A stretch of DNA of 64,000 nucleotides, taken from Palsa-461 sp963768185. Its GTDB lineage: Bacteria > Actinomycetota > Acidimicrobiia > Acidimicrobiales > RAAP-2. Position numbers and translations under genes: made by a program. The notes under the pieces were generated by a model. It ran no database searches, was not told where the DNA came from, and worked only from the letters and a program-made list of their open reading frames with translations. The stretch spans positions 186,001-250,000 of the forward strand of contig CAVYGS010000001.1 of assembly GCA_963768185.1 (NCBI GenBank), read 5' to 3'. This document shows positions 15,439 to 24,289 of this stretch, piece by piece; position 1 is the stretch's first letter, and every line of letters begins with the position of its first letter.

Positions 15439-18234
15439 GTGAGCGAGGCGAGAACCGGCCCGCTCGTCCTCCTCGACGGCATGTCGCTGGCCTTCCGGGC
15501 CTACTTCGCGCTGCCACCCGAGCTCACCACCAAGGCCGGCACGGTCACCAACGCCGTCCACGGGTTCACGTCGATGCTGATCTATCTGGTGCGCGAGCAC
15601 CGGCCGAGCGCCATGGCGGTCGCCTTCGACCCGCCCGGGACCACCTTCCGCGACGAGCTGCACGCCGAGTACAAGGCGGGCCGCCCCGAGACCCCCGACG
15701 AGCTGGCCCCCCAGTTCGACATGATCCGGGAGACGGTGGCCTCGCTCGCGATCCCCCTCGTCGAGGTCCGCGGCTACGAGGCCGACGACGTGCTGGCGAC
15801 CCTCGCCACCCAGGCGCGCGACCGCGGCTGCGAGGTCATCGTGGTGACCGGCGACCGCGACTCCTTCCAGCTGGTCGAGGACCCCTACGTGAAGGTCCTC
15901 TACAACCGCCGCGGGGTGAGCGACTACGCCCTCTACGACGAGGCGGGCATCGAGGAGCGCACCGGGGTGCGCCCCGCCAAGTACGCGATGCTCGCCGCGC
16001 TGCGCGGTGACCCCTCGGACAACCTTGTGGGGGTGCCCGGGGTGGGTGAGAAGACGGCGGCCAAGCTCTTGAACACCCACGGCGACATCGACGGGATCTT
16101 CGCCCACCTCGACTCGCTGACCCCGAAGCTGCGGGCCAACCTCGCCGCATCGGAGGACCAGGTCCGGGTCAACCTGCAGCTGATCCCCCTCGTGCGTGAC
16201 GTCCCGCTCGAGGTGACGGTCGACCAGCTCTCCCTCGGCGGTTGGGATCTCGACACGGCACGGCGGACCTTCACCGAGCTCGAGCTCAAGTCCACCTGGG
16301 ACCGGGTGGTGCCGTTGCTCACCGACGGGACGCTCGGGCCGCCGGCCCCGGGTTCGGAGGATCCCGCGACGGCTCTTCCGACCACCGATGCGACGCCGGT
16401 CGCCGAAGCGCGCGCCGTCGGCGACATCGCCGTCGCCGTCGAGCAGGTGGACCTGAAGGCCCCGCCGGAGCCCGAGCGGGCCGCCAGCGCGGAGGAGGCG
16501 GCCCGGATGCTCACCGAGCTGGTCGCGCTCGACAAGACGCTGGCGCTGGCCGGTGCGAGTGACGGGCTGGCGGGCCGGGCGCCCCTCACCGGGATGGCCG
16601 TGCTCGCGCCGGGCGACAGTCCTCGGGCGCTGTGGATCACCTGGGAGCAGCTCGGTGACCCCGTCGTTCGAGGTGCCATGAAGAAGCTGGCGGGTCGGCC
16701 GGTCGTCGGGCACCAGGTGAAGGAGCTCCTCCGGTCGCTGCTCGAGATCGGCATCGACGGGGTCGAGCCGGTCATGGACACCGCCGTGGCTGCCTACCTG
16801 CTCGACCCGTCCCGGGGCGACTACCCGCTCGCCGAGGTGGCGGCGCCGTTCCTGCGCGGCGTGGTCGAGGAGCGACCGAAGGCCGAGACCCAGGGGCGCC
16901 TCGCGCTGGACGGCCCCCCGCCGGTCGACGTCGCGGTTGGGGCGATCTCCGAGGCGAACGTCGTCGCGCAGCTGGTCGCGCCGATGCACGCCGCACTCGA
17001 GGCCGCCGGCATGGAGGCGTTGCACGACGAGGTGGAGAGCCCGCTCATCGGGGTGCTGGCCCGCATGGAGGTGGCCGGCATCCGGGTCGACACCGACGAG
17101 CTGCGGCGGGTGTCCAAGGAGCTCGCGGCGGACTGCGCAACCCTCGAGTCCGAGATCCACGAGCTGGCCGGCCACGAGTTCAACGTCAACTCGACGCCGC
17201 AGCTGCGCACCGTGCTCTACGACGAGATCGGACTCAAGCCGGGACGGCGGACCAAGACCGGGTACTCGACCGACGCCGGCACCTTGGAGGGACTGCGCGA
17301 CCAGCACCCGATCGTCGAGACCCTGCTGCGCTACCGGGAGGTGGAGAAGCTGCGGTCCACCTACGGCGAGACGCTGCTCGCCGAGGTGGCCGACGACGGT
17401 CGGATCCATGCCTCCTTCCGCCAGACGGTGGCCCGGACCGGCCGGCTGTCCTCGGAGCGCCCCAACCTCCACAACATCCCGGTGCGTTCGGACTCGGGCA
17501 AGCGCTTCCGGCGCGTCTTCGTCCCCGCCGAAGGACACGAGTTCCTCGTCGCCGACTACGACCAGATCGAGCTCCGGGTGCTCGCCCATCTGGCCGCTGA
17601 CCCGGGGCTGCGCGACGCCTTCGCGTCGGGCACCGACATCCATCGTGCGGTGGCCTCGGGCGTCTACGGGATCCCCGTCGAGGAGGTCACCAGGACCCAG
17701 CGCGAGTACTCGAAGATGGTGTCCTACGGCCTCGCCTACGGGATGGAGGCCTACGGGTTGGCGCGGCGGCTGTCGACCGGGGTCGAGGAGGCCTCCGAGA
17801 TCATGAGCCGCTACTTCGGCGCGTTCCCCGCCGTGCGCGCCTATATGGACGACACCGTGGTCGAGGCGCGGCGTCGCGGCTATACCCGCACGGCGTTCGG
17901 GCGGATCCGCCCCCTGCCCGAGCTCTCCGACCGGAACTTCCGGGTGCGCCAGGCAGCCGAGCGCCAGGCCATGAACGCCGGCATCCAGGGGTTGGCGGCC
18001 GACCTGTTCAAGACGGCGCTCGTCCGCGTCGACCACGCGCTGAGCGCGGCCGAGCTCACGAGCCGCCTCGTCCTCCAGGTCCACGACGAGGTCATCGTCG
18101 AGGTGGCGAGCGCTGAGAAGGACGAGGTCCGCCCGCTGGTCCACGACGCGCTGACCTCGGCCGCCGAGCTGTCGGTGCCCCTCGAGGTGTCGATGGCCTG
18201 GGGCCGCTCGTGGGCCGAGGCCAAGAGCGGGTAG
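15439..18234 (+). CDS. polA: DNA polymerase I
   Basis: A 931-residue protein with three regions: 5' nuclease (residues 1-300, with DGMSLAFRAYF, EADDVLAT and RGDPSDNLVGVPGVGEKTA), a central 3'-5' exonuclease-like domain and the polymerase (about 530-931). Polymerase motif A is DYDQIELRVLAHL, motif B is REYSKMVSYGLAYGMEAYG and motif C is QVHDEVIVEV. The central domain lacks the acidic metal ligands of proofreading enzymes, as in other actinobacterial and Thermus Pol I proteins, so no proofreading is expected. It fills gaps in excision repair, matching the uvr genes further on. GTG start, no frameshift. Confidence 0.96.
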   Translation: MSEARTGPLVLLDGMSLAFRAYFALPPELTTKAGTVTNAVHGFTSMLIYLVREHRPSAMAVAFDPPGTTFRDELHAEYKAGRPETPDELAPQFDMIRETVASLAIPLVEVRGYEADDVLATLATQARDRGCEVIVVTGDRDSFQLVEDPYVKVLYNRRGVSDYALYDEAGIEERTGVRPAKYAMLAALRGDPSDNLVGVPGVGEKTAAKLLNTHGDIDGIFAHLDSLTPKLRANLAASEDQVRVNLQLIPLVRDVPLEVTVDQLSLGGWDLDTARRTFTELELKSTWDRVVPLLTDGTLGPPAPGSEDPATALPTTDATPVAEARAVGDIAVAVEQVDLKAPPEPERAASAEEAARMLTELVALDKTLALAGASDGLAGRAPLTGMAVLAPGDSPRALWITWEQLGDPVVRGAMKKLAGRPVVGHQVKELLRSLLEIGIDGVEPVMDTAVAAYLLDPSRGDYPLAEVAAPFLRGVVEERPKAETQGRLALDGPPPVDVAVGAISEANVVAQLVAPMHAALEAAGMEALHDEVESPLIGVLARMEVAGIRVDTDELRRVSKELAADCATLESEIHELAGHEFNVNSTPQLRTVLYDEIGLKPGRRTKTGYSTDAGTLEGLRDQHPIVETLLRYREVEKLRSTYGETLLAEVADDGRIHASFRQTVARTGRLSSERPNLHNIPVRSDSGKRFRRVFVPAEGHEFLVADYDQIELRVLAHLAADPGLRDAFASGTDIHRAVASGVYGIPVEEVTRTQREYSKMVSYGLAYGMEAYGLARRLSTGVEEASEIMSRYFGAFPAVRAYMDDTVVEARRRGYTRTAFGRIRPLPELSDRNFRVRQAAERQAMNAGIQGLAADLFKTALVRVDHALSAAELTSRLVLQVHDEVIVEVASAEKDEVRPLVHDALTSAAELSVPLEVSMAWGRSWAEAKSG

Positions 18235-18241
18235 CCGGTGG

Positions 18242-18247
18242 TACGCT
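18242..18247 (+). promoter_or_regulatory. Likely -10 box (TACGCT) of the rpsA promoter
   Basis: TACGCT follows the polA stop directly and would give a 5' UTR of about 85 nt ahead of the ATG at 18338. That leader contains a short CGGCC-TTCG-GGCCG tetraloop hairpin. Confidence 0.45.
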
Positions 18248-18337
18248 GTTTTACCTGGCCGCGGCCTTCGGGCCGGCCTGTTGCACCCCTCGCCGCATTC
18301 GGCGACCGTCCTCAGTGAAAGCGAGTCCGTTTCTTCC

Positions 18338-19750
18338 ATGTCCGCCCAGCCGATTGCCCCGTGGTCCGAGGAGGCCATGGGCACCTTCGATGACGAAGGC
18401 CATTACCTCCCCCGCAAGATCACCGAGGACGACATGGGCGGTGCCTCCCTCGAGGAGGCCATGGCGGGCACGATCATCGAGTTCGACGATGGGGATCTCG
18501 TCGAGGGCAAGGTGGTCAAGATCGACCGCGACGAGGTGCTGCTCGACATCGGCTTCAAGTCCGAGGGCGTCATCCCGGCCCGCGAGCTCTCCATCCGCAA
18601 CGACGTCCACCCCGAGGAGATCGTCTCGCTCGGCGACCACGTCGAAGCCCTAGTCCTCCAAAAGGAGGACAAGGAGGGGCGCCTGGTCCTGTCCAAGAAG
18701 CGGGCCCAGTACGAGCGGGCCTGGGCGACCATCGAGCACCTGAAGGACGCCGACGAGATCGTGAAGGGTCCGGTCATCGAGGTGGTGAAGGGCGGGCTCA
18801 TCGTCGACATCGGCCTGCGGGGCTTCCTGCCGGCCTCCCTCGTCGAGCTGCGCCGGGTCCGCGAGTTGCAGCCCTATGTGGGCAAGATCATCGAGGCCAA
18901 GATCATCGAACTCGACCGCAACCGCAACAACGTGGTGCTCTCGAGGCGGGCGTGGCTGGAGGAGGCGCAGAAGGAGCAGCGCGGCGACTTCCTCACCAAC
19001 CTGAAGCCGGGCGAGCGCCGCAAGGGTGTCGTGTCCTCGGTGGTCAACTTCGGCGCCTTCGTCGACCTGGGCGGCATGGACGGTCTCGTGCACGTGTCCG
19101 AGCTCAGCTGGAAGCACGTCGACCACCCGTCCTCGGTGGTCCAGGTGGGCGACGAGATCGAGGTCGAAGTGCTCGACGTCGACTTGGACAAGGAGCGGAT
19201 CAGCCTCTCGCTCAAGGCCACCCAGACCGACCCCTGGCAGGAGTTCGCCGACGGCCACCAGGTGGGCCAGCTCGTCTACGGGCGGATCACCAAGCTCGTC
19301 CCGTTCGGCGCCTTCGTCCAGGTGGGCGACGGCATCGAGGGTCTGGTGCACATCTCGGAGATGGCGACCCACCACGTCGACGTCCCCGAGCAGGTGGTGA
19401 CCCCGGGCGAGGAGCTCTGGGTGAAGATCATCGAGATCGACCTGCAGCGCCGGCGGATCAGCCTTTCGATCAAGCAGGCCGCCGAGGGCGGCGAGGTCTC
19501 CGAGGAGTATCGCGAGGCCTTCGGCGAGCACGCGTACGACGCCGAGGGCAACTACATCGGCAACTTCGACTACGCCGAGGGTGAGTTCACCCCGGAGACC
19601 GAGGCGCAGGCTGCCTGGGCCGAGTACGCGGCCGAGCACAGCGGCGAGGCGGCACCCGCCCCGACCGAGGCGCCCTCCGAAGCGGCAACCGCCCCGACTG
19701 AGGCGCCCTCCGACGCGGCAACCGACCCGACTGAGGCGCCCTCCGAGTAG
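18338..19750 (+). CDS. rpsA: 30S ribosomal protein S1
   Basis: A 470-residue protein with four S1/OB-fold repeats, starting near residues 35, 120, 205 and 290. Examples are LVEGKVVKIDRDEVLLDIGF, RKGVVSSVVNFGAFVDLGGM and LVYGRITKLVPFGAFVQVGD. S1 binds mRNA at the 30S subunit and helps initiation. Four repeats are usual in actinobacteria, against six in Escherichia. I chose ATG 18338 (MSAQPIAPWSEEAMG) over the ATG at 18281, which would extend into the leader. The C-terminus is an acidic Ala/Thr/Pro/Glu tail made of tandem repeats. Confidence 0.93.
   Translation: MSAQPIAPWSEEAMGTFDDEGHYLPRKITEDDMGGASLEEAMAGTIIEFDDGDLVEGKVVKIDRDEVLLDIGFKSEGVIPARELSIRNDVHPEEIVSLGDHVEALVLQKEDKEGRLVLSKKRAQYERAWATIEHLKDADEIVKGPVIEVVKGGLIVDIGLRGFLPASLVELRRVRELQPYVGKIIEAKIIELDRNRNNVVLSRRAWLEEAQKEQRGDFLTNLKPGERRKGVVSSVVNFGAFVDLGGMDGLVHVSELSWKHVDHPSSVVQVGDEIEVEVLDVDLDKERISLSLKATQTDPWQEFADGHQVGQLVYGRITKLVPFGAFVQVGDGIEGLVHISEMATHHVDVPEQVVTPGEELWVKIIEIDLQRRRISLSIKQAAEGGEVSEEYREAFGEHAYDAEGNYIGNFDYAEGEFTPETEAQAAWAEYAAEHSGEAAPAPTEAPSEAATAPTEAPSDAATDPTEAPSE
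19659..19748 (+). repeat. 30-bp tandem repeats in the rpsA 3' end
   Basis: Three near-identical 30-bp units code for copies of PTEAPSEAAT or PTEAPSDAAT at the S1 C-terminus. Differences are a few single substitutions, so the array is recent and could vary in copy number between strains. Confidence 0.8.
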
Positions 19751-19802
19751 GCGGGACCGCTCCGACGCCGGCCGTAGCGGCCTCGCCCCGGGGACCATCG
19801 CC

Positions 19803-19808
19803 TACCAT
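19803..19808 (+). promoter_or_regulatory. -10 box TACCAT for a leaderless GTG start
   Basis: TACCAT ends 8 nt before the GTG at 19817, giving a leaderless transcript for the first gene of the glycan locus. Confidence 0.55.
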
Positions 19809-19816
19809 TCCGGCCC

Positions 19817-21460
19817 GTGGACGTGGCCACCGTCGCCGAGCCGACGGCCCCGGGCGCGGCGGGCGACCCGGACCCAACCCCCGAGGAGCCGACACAACTG
19901 GCGGGCGGCTGGCGGAAGGTCGCCGCCGTCGGGGTCCTGGTCGTCGTCGCAGTCGGCCTCGTGCTGCGCTTCTGGACCCGCTCGGATCTGTGGCTCGACG
20001 AGGCGCTGACCGTCGACATCGCGCGGCGGCCGCTGAGCCAGCTCCACCACCTGTTGCGCCAGGACGGCGCGCCGCCGCTCTATTACGTGCTTTTGCACTT
20101 CTGGATGAAGGTCTTCGGCACGTCGAACGAGGGTGTGCGCTCCCTTTCGGGCGTCATCTCGGTCGTGACGCTGCCGCTCGCCTGGCTGGCAGGTCGCCGC
20201 TACGGGCGGGCCAGCGCATGGGCGGTGCTGGTGCTCGTGGCGACCGCGCCCTTTGCCATCTACTACGGCACCGAGGCCCGGATGTACTCGCTCGTGATGC
20301 TCCTCACGGTGCTTGGGTTCCTCGGGCTCGACCGGGCCATGCACCGGGCCACCGCCTGGAACCTCGTCGCCGTCGCGGTCGTCACCGCGGCGCTGCTCTA
20401 CACGCAGTACTGGGCGCTGTATCTCGTCGCCACGCTCGCGGTGTGGCTGCTCTGGCAGGGCCGAAAGGGCCAGCCAGACGCGGCCCGCCGGACCAACGCG
20501 CGCTGGTCCTTCGGCGCGCTGATCGTCGGCTGCATCGCGTTCGTCCCGTGGCTCCCCACCTTCTTCTTCCAGTCCCGCCACACCGGCACGCCGTGGGCGG
20601 CGGCCGGCAACTTCGGGGCGATCGTCGAGCGCGCTCACCGGGTTCACCGACAACCAGGCCACGCTCTCGACCGCGGGCTCCAACCAGGGGCGCCTGCTGG
20701 CCGTCATCTACCTGATCCTCGTCTTCCTCGCGGTGTTCGGGGTGGCGAGGGATCGCTGGCACATCGACCTCGACCTGCACACCAGGCCGCGTTCGCGGGC
20801 CTTGACCTTCGCCGTGTTCGCCACCCTCGTGATCGCGGTGGGCGGTGGCCTCTTGACCAAGAGCGGCTACTCCAACCGCTACGCGTCGGTCGTCTTCATC
20901 CCGTTCCTCATCCTTGTGGTGATGGGGCTCATGACCCTGCGCGACCCGCGGCGCGCGCCGGGATCCTGGCGGTCGCCGCGGTGGCCGGGCTCGCGGTCGG
21001 CGCCCAGAACGTCGACACCCAGCGCACCCAGGCGAGCCCGGTGGCGGCGGTGCTGGCCCACCAGGCGCGCCCCGGTGACATCATCGCCTACTGCCCGGAC
21101 CAGCTGGGTCCGGCGGTCTACCGGCTCACCGCGTCGCGCGGGTACCACCAGATCACCTACCCGCGCTCGGAGAGCCCGGCAATCATCGACTGGGTCGACT
21201 ACAAGTCCGCCATCGAGCGGGTCTCGCCCACGAGCTTCGTCCATGAGATCCAGGCGTTGGCCGGGTCGGAGCACCAGATCTGGCTGGTGTGGGCCACGGG
21301 CTACCAGGGCTACGGCACGCGCTGCGAGACCATCGCGACCGAGCTGCTCCAGTCGCCGGGGTACGGGGGCCGGACCTGGGTGACCCAGCGTCCCGGCAAG
21401 TACTACGAGCCGATGGACCTCACCCAGTACAAGAAGCTTTCGACGACGCCAGGGTCGTGA
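19817..21460 (+). CDS. Membrane glycosyltransferase, GT-C fold (family 39-like), with compensating frameshifts
   Basis: A 547-residue polytopic protein. SDLWLDEALTVDIARRPLSQ carries the acidic pair of the first external loop that marks GT-C enzymes, and DGAPPLYYVLLHFWMKVFG follows as in PMT-like families. These use polyprenyl-phosphate sugars on the outer side of the membrane. From about 20630 (+1 base in GTC-G-AGC) to about 20956 (net -1) the protein continues in another frame, with NQATLSTAGSNQGRLLAVIY and membrane helices recoverable there; the original frame then resumes with AVAAVAGLAVGAQNV. The corrected length is a multiple of three, so I take it as one gene with consensus errors. It opens the envelope-glycan locus, and its stop overlaps the next GTG. 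Confidence 0.75.
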   Translation: MDVATVAEPTAPGAAGDPDPTPEEPTQLAGGWRKVAAVGVLVVVAVGLVLRFWTRSDLWLDEALTVDIARRPLSQLHHLLRQDGAPPLYYVLLHFWMKVFGTSNEGVRSLSGVISVVTLPLAWLAGRRYGRASAWAVLVLVATAPFAIYYGTEARMYSLVMLLTVLGFLGLDRAMHRATAWNLVAVAVVTAALLYTQYWALYLVATLAVWLLWQGRKGQPDAARRTNARWSFGALIVGCIAFVPWLPTFFFQSRHTGTPWAAAGNFGAIVERAHRVHRQPGHALDRGLQPGAPAGRHLPDPRLPRGVRGGEGSLAHRPRPAHQAAFAGLDLRRVRHPRDRGGRWPLDQERLLQPLRVGRLHPVPHPCGDGAHDPARPAARAGILAVAAVAGLAVGAQNVDTQRTQASPVAAVLAHQARPGDIIAYCPDQLGPAVYRLTASRGYHQITYPRSESPAIIDWVDYKSAIERVSPTSFVHEIQALAGSEHQIWLVWATGYQGYGTRCETIATELLQSPGYGGRTWVTQRPGKYYEPMDLTQYKKLSTTPGS

Positions 21461-22626
21461 GCTCGACGCCGGCCGAGCCGGTCGCAGAACCCCGGCGCCT
21501 CTCGGCGCGAGCGGTCGGCGCGCTGCGCGCGGTGCTCGTGCCCTTCATCGGGGCCCGGGTCATCGTGCTGGCCGCGCTGGCGCTCGCCCACCTGGTCGTC
21601 TCGCGCGACCATCCGTCGGCCGCCACCGCGTTCCGGGTCCACCAGGGCCTGCTCGCGTGGGACGCCGGGTTCTACGAGTCGATCGCCAAGGTGGGGTACG
21701 CGCCGCTCGGCCACCAGGCGCTGCGGTTTTTCCCGCTGTTCCCTCTGGCGGCCCGGGCGCTGGCCTGGCTGCCGGGCATCGACGACGGCGTGGCGGTCGT
21801 GCTGATCGCGAACCTGGGCGCGCTGATCGGCACTGCGCTCCTCGTCGCGCTGGTGCGCCGGGAGACCGGGGACGAGGCGCTGTCCTCGCGCAGCGCCTGG
21901 CTCTTCTCTCTCGCCCCTCCGGCCTTCACCCTCGTGCTCGGCTACGCCGAGGGGCTGCTGCTCGTGTGCACCACGGCCTGCTTCTTGTGCCTGCGGCCGG
22001 CCCTCGACCGGCGACCGTCGTGGTGGTGGTGGGCCGCCGCGTTCGCCTACGCCGGCGCGTTGACCCGGCCCCTCGGGGTCCTCCTGGTGCTGCCGATCGC
22101 GGTCGAGGGTCTGCGCCGGTGGGGGAGGGCCGCTCGAGCGGAGCGCCTGGGGATCGTCGCCGCGCTGGTCGGCCCGGTGGCCGGGCTCGCCACCTTCCTC
22201 GGCTGGTCGGCCGCCGTCGACGGCGACTTCTGGCTGCCGCTGCGGGTCCAGACCTCGGCCGGGCACCACGGCGGGCTGTCCGATCCGTTCCGCACGCTCC
22301 TCGATGACGCCAAGGGCGCCCTGCACCACCACTTCGGCACAGCGCTGCACGTCCCCTGGGTGATCCTGGTCGTGATCGTGCTGGTCTTCGTGTGGCGCCG
22401 GCTACCCGCCTCCTACGGGGCCTTCGCCACCGGGGTGGTGCTCGTCGCGTTGTCGGGAACCAACCTCGACTCCTTCGAGCGCTATGCACTGAGCGCCTTC
22501 CCGCTGGTGGTGGTCGGCGCCATGGGTCTCGCGTCGCGTCGGGTCGAGCGGACCGTGCTGGTGCTGTCGGCGGCCGGGCTGTTCGCATACGCCCTGCTCG
22601 CGTTCTTGAACCTCTCGGTCCCGTGA
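21457..22626 (+). CDS. Membrane mannosyltransferase-like protein (PIG-V type, GT-C)
   Basis: A 389-residue protein with about nine membrane helices. LLAWDAGFYESIAKVGYAPL after the first helix is the acidic motif of the PIG-V/GPI mannosyltransferase-like family, and FFPLFPLAARAL and ALTRPLGVLLVLP are its further conserved stretches. The GTG start at 21457 overlaps the upstream stop (GTGA); a longer frame from 21289 would run inside the previous gene. With the GT-C gene before it, it should add sugars from a lipid carrier outside the membrane. Confidence 0.8.
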   Translation: MSSTPAEPVAEPRRLSARAVGALRAVLVPFIGARVIVLAALALAHLVVSRDHPSAATAFRVHQGLLAWDAGFYESIAKVGYAPLGHQALRFFPLFPLAARALAWLPGIDDGVAVVLIANLGALIGTALLVALVRRETGDEALSSRSAWLFSLAPPAFTLVLGYAEGLLLVCTTACFLCLRPALDRRPSWWWWAAAFAYAGALTRPLGVLLVLPIAVEGLRRWGRAARAERLGIVAALVGPVAGLATFLGWSAAVDGDFWLPLRVQTSAGHHGGLSDPFRTLLDDAKGALHHHFGTALHVPWVILVVIVLVFVWRRLPASYGAFATGVVLVALSGTNLDSFERYALSAFPLVVVGAMGLASRRVERTVLVLSAAGLFAYALLAFLNLSVP

Positions 22627-22638
22627 GCGGGGGCAGGC

Positions 22639-24276
22639 GTGGGCCCATCCACTAACGTCGGGGCCAACGAGGGACCGCCGTTCATGGGCCAGGGCGGGGC
22701 CGCGCCGGGCGGCGCGGCGGAGGGAAGCCTGTTGAGCACGTCACGAGAGATCGCCCCGGACGCGCCGTCCGAGGACCGTCCCTCGGCCGAGCGTCCGGTC
22801 GTCATCATCGGGGCCGGACCGGCCGGCCTGACCGCCGGCTATCGGTTGCTCCAGCTGGGCGACCCCGTCGTCGTGGCGGAGGCCGACAACGTGGTGGGCG
22901 GGATCAGCCGCACCGTCGAGCGCGACGGGTGGCGCTTCGACATCGGGGGCCACCGGTTCTTCACCAAGGTGAAGCCGGTCGAGGACTTCTGGAACGAGAT
23001 CCTCCCGGCCGAGGACTTCTTGGTCCGGCCCCGCAAGAGCCGCATCTTCTACAAGGGGAAGTACTACGACTACCCGGTTCGGCCCTTCAACGCGCTGAAG
23101 AACCTGGGCCCCACCGAGGCCCTGCTCTGCGGGCTCTCGTACTTCCGGGCCCGGGTGTTCAAGCCCAAGGACCAGACCAACTACGAGGGATGGCTGGTGG
23201 CCCGCTTCGGGCGCCGCCTCTACCACCATCTCTTCAAGACCTACACCGAGAAGGTGTGGGGTGTGCCGGTGTCCGACATGCCGGCCGACTTCGCGGCCCA
23301 GCGGGTCAAGAACCTGGACCTCGGCAAGGCGATCCTGAACGCGCTCAGCCCTCGGCGCAACCAGACCAAGATCACCACCTTGATCGAGGAGTTCCGCTAC
23401 CCCAAATACGGGCCCGGGATGATGTGGGAGGTGTGCCGGGACAAGGTGGAGCAGCTGGGGGGCACCGTGCTCATGGAGACGAGGGTCACCGCCATCCACC
23501 TCGAGGGGGGTCGGGCGACCGGGGTCACCCTCGAGCACCACGGCGAGCGCCGCTTCCAGCCGGCCAGCCACGTGATCTCGTCGATGCCGGTGGCCGAACT
23601 CGTCGCCGCCATCGACCCGCCGGTCCCGGTCCCCGTCGCCACGGCGGGGGCCGACCTGCACTACCGGGACTTCCTCACCGTCGCCCTGGTCGTCCCGCTC
23701 GAGGCGGGCTTCCCCGACAACTGGATCTACGTGCACGCGCCCGACGTGCACGTGGGGCGGATCCAGAACTTCGGCCAGTGGTCGCCCTACATGGTGCGTG
23801 AGGGCACCACGTGCCTCGGTCTCGAGTACTTCGTGTTCGAGGGCGACGCGCTCTGGAGCACCGACGACGACGACCTCATCAAGCTGGCCACGACCGAGCT
23901 CGGCCGCTTGGGTCTGGTCGGCCCCGACGCGGTCGAGCGGGGCTACGTGGTCCGGGTGAAGAAGGCCTATCCCTACTACGACTTCTCCTATCGCCAGAAC
24001 GTCGCCACCATCGTGGAGTGGCTGGACCAGCACGCGCCCAACCTGCACCTGGTGGGGCGCAACGGGATGCACAAGTACAACAACCAGGACCACTCCATGT
24101 TCACCGCGATGCTGACGGTGGAGAACATCCACGGCGCGTCGCACGACGTGTGGTCGGTGAACGTCGAAGAGGAGTACCACGAGGAGCGGGCGGCCGAGGT
24201 CGAGACCCCCGACGACGTCGGCGGCGGAACCGGCCGCGACGCACCCATCCTGCCCTGGCCGGGCGGGGCCCGCTGA
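22639..24276 (+). CDS. FAD-dependent oxidoreductase, protoporphyrinogen-oxidase/UDP-galactopyranose-mutase-like
   Basis: A 545-residue protein. The Rossmann FAD motif VVIIGAGPAGLTAGYRLL lies near residue 55, followed by VVGGISRTVERDGWRFDIGG, which is close to UDP-galactopyranose mutase and amine-oxidase-type flavoproteins of polysaccharide clusters. HKYNNQDHSMFTAMLTVENI near the C-terminus is the second FAD contact. Its place among glycosyltransferases argues for a sugar-nucleotide or lipid-sugar oxidoreductase rather than haem synthesis. The start is uncertain: GTG 22639 is the longest, while ATG 22684 and TTG 22732 are possible because the first 45 residues are low-complexity. It is convergent with the DMT gene. 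Confidence 0.8.
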   Translation: MGPSTNVGANEGPPFMGQGGAAPGGAAEGSLLSTSREIAPDAPSEDRPSAERPVVIIGAGPAGLTAGYRLLQLGDPVVVAEADNVVGGISRTVERDGWRFDIGGHRFFTKVKPVEDFWNEILPAEDFLVRPRKSRIFYKGKYYDYPVRPFNALKNLGPTEALLCGLSYFRARVFKPKDQTNYEGWLVARFGRRLYHHLFKTYTEKVWGVPVSDMPADFAAQRVKNLDLGKAILNALSPRRNQTKITTLIEEFRYPKYGPGMMWEVCRDKVEQLGGTVLMETRVTAIHLEGGRATGVTLEHHGERRFQPASHVISSMPVAELVAAIDPPVPVPVATAGADLHYRDFLTVALVVPLEAGFPDNWIYVHAPDVHVGRIQNFGQWSPYMVREGTTCLGLEYFVFEGDALWSTDDDDLIKLATTELGRLGLVGPDAVERGYVVRVKKAYPYYDFSYRQNVATIVEWLDQHAPNLHLVGRNGMHKYNNQDHSMFTAMLTVENIHGASHDVWSVNVEEEYHEERAAEVETPDDVGGGTGRDAPILPWPGGAR

Positions 24277-24289
24277 GCCCGGAGCGGGA

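Noticed and set aside
15397..18384. A 995-codon open frame antisense to polA, and similar long antisense frames over the MFS, rpsA, FAD and AftD genes
   Set aside because: These are the usual by-products of high-GC coding sequence. They show Arg/His/Pro/Gly-rich composition, no domains, and lie opposite well-defined genes.
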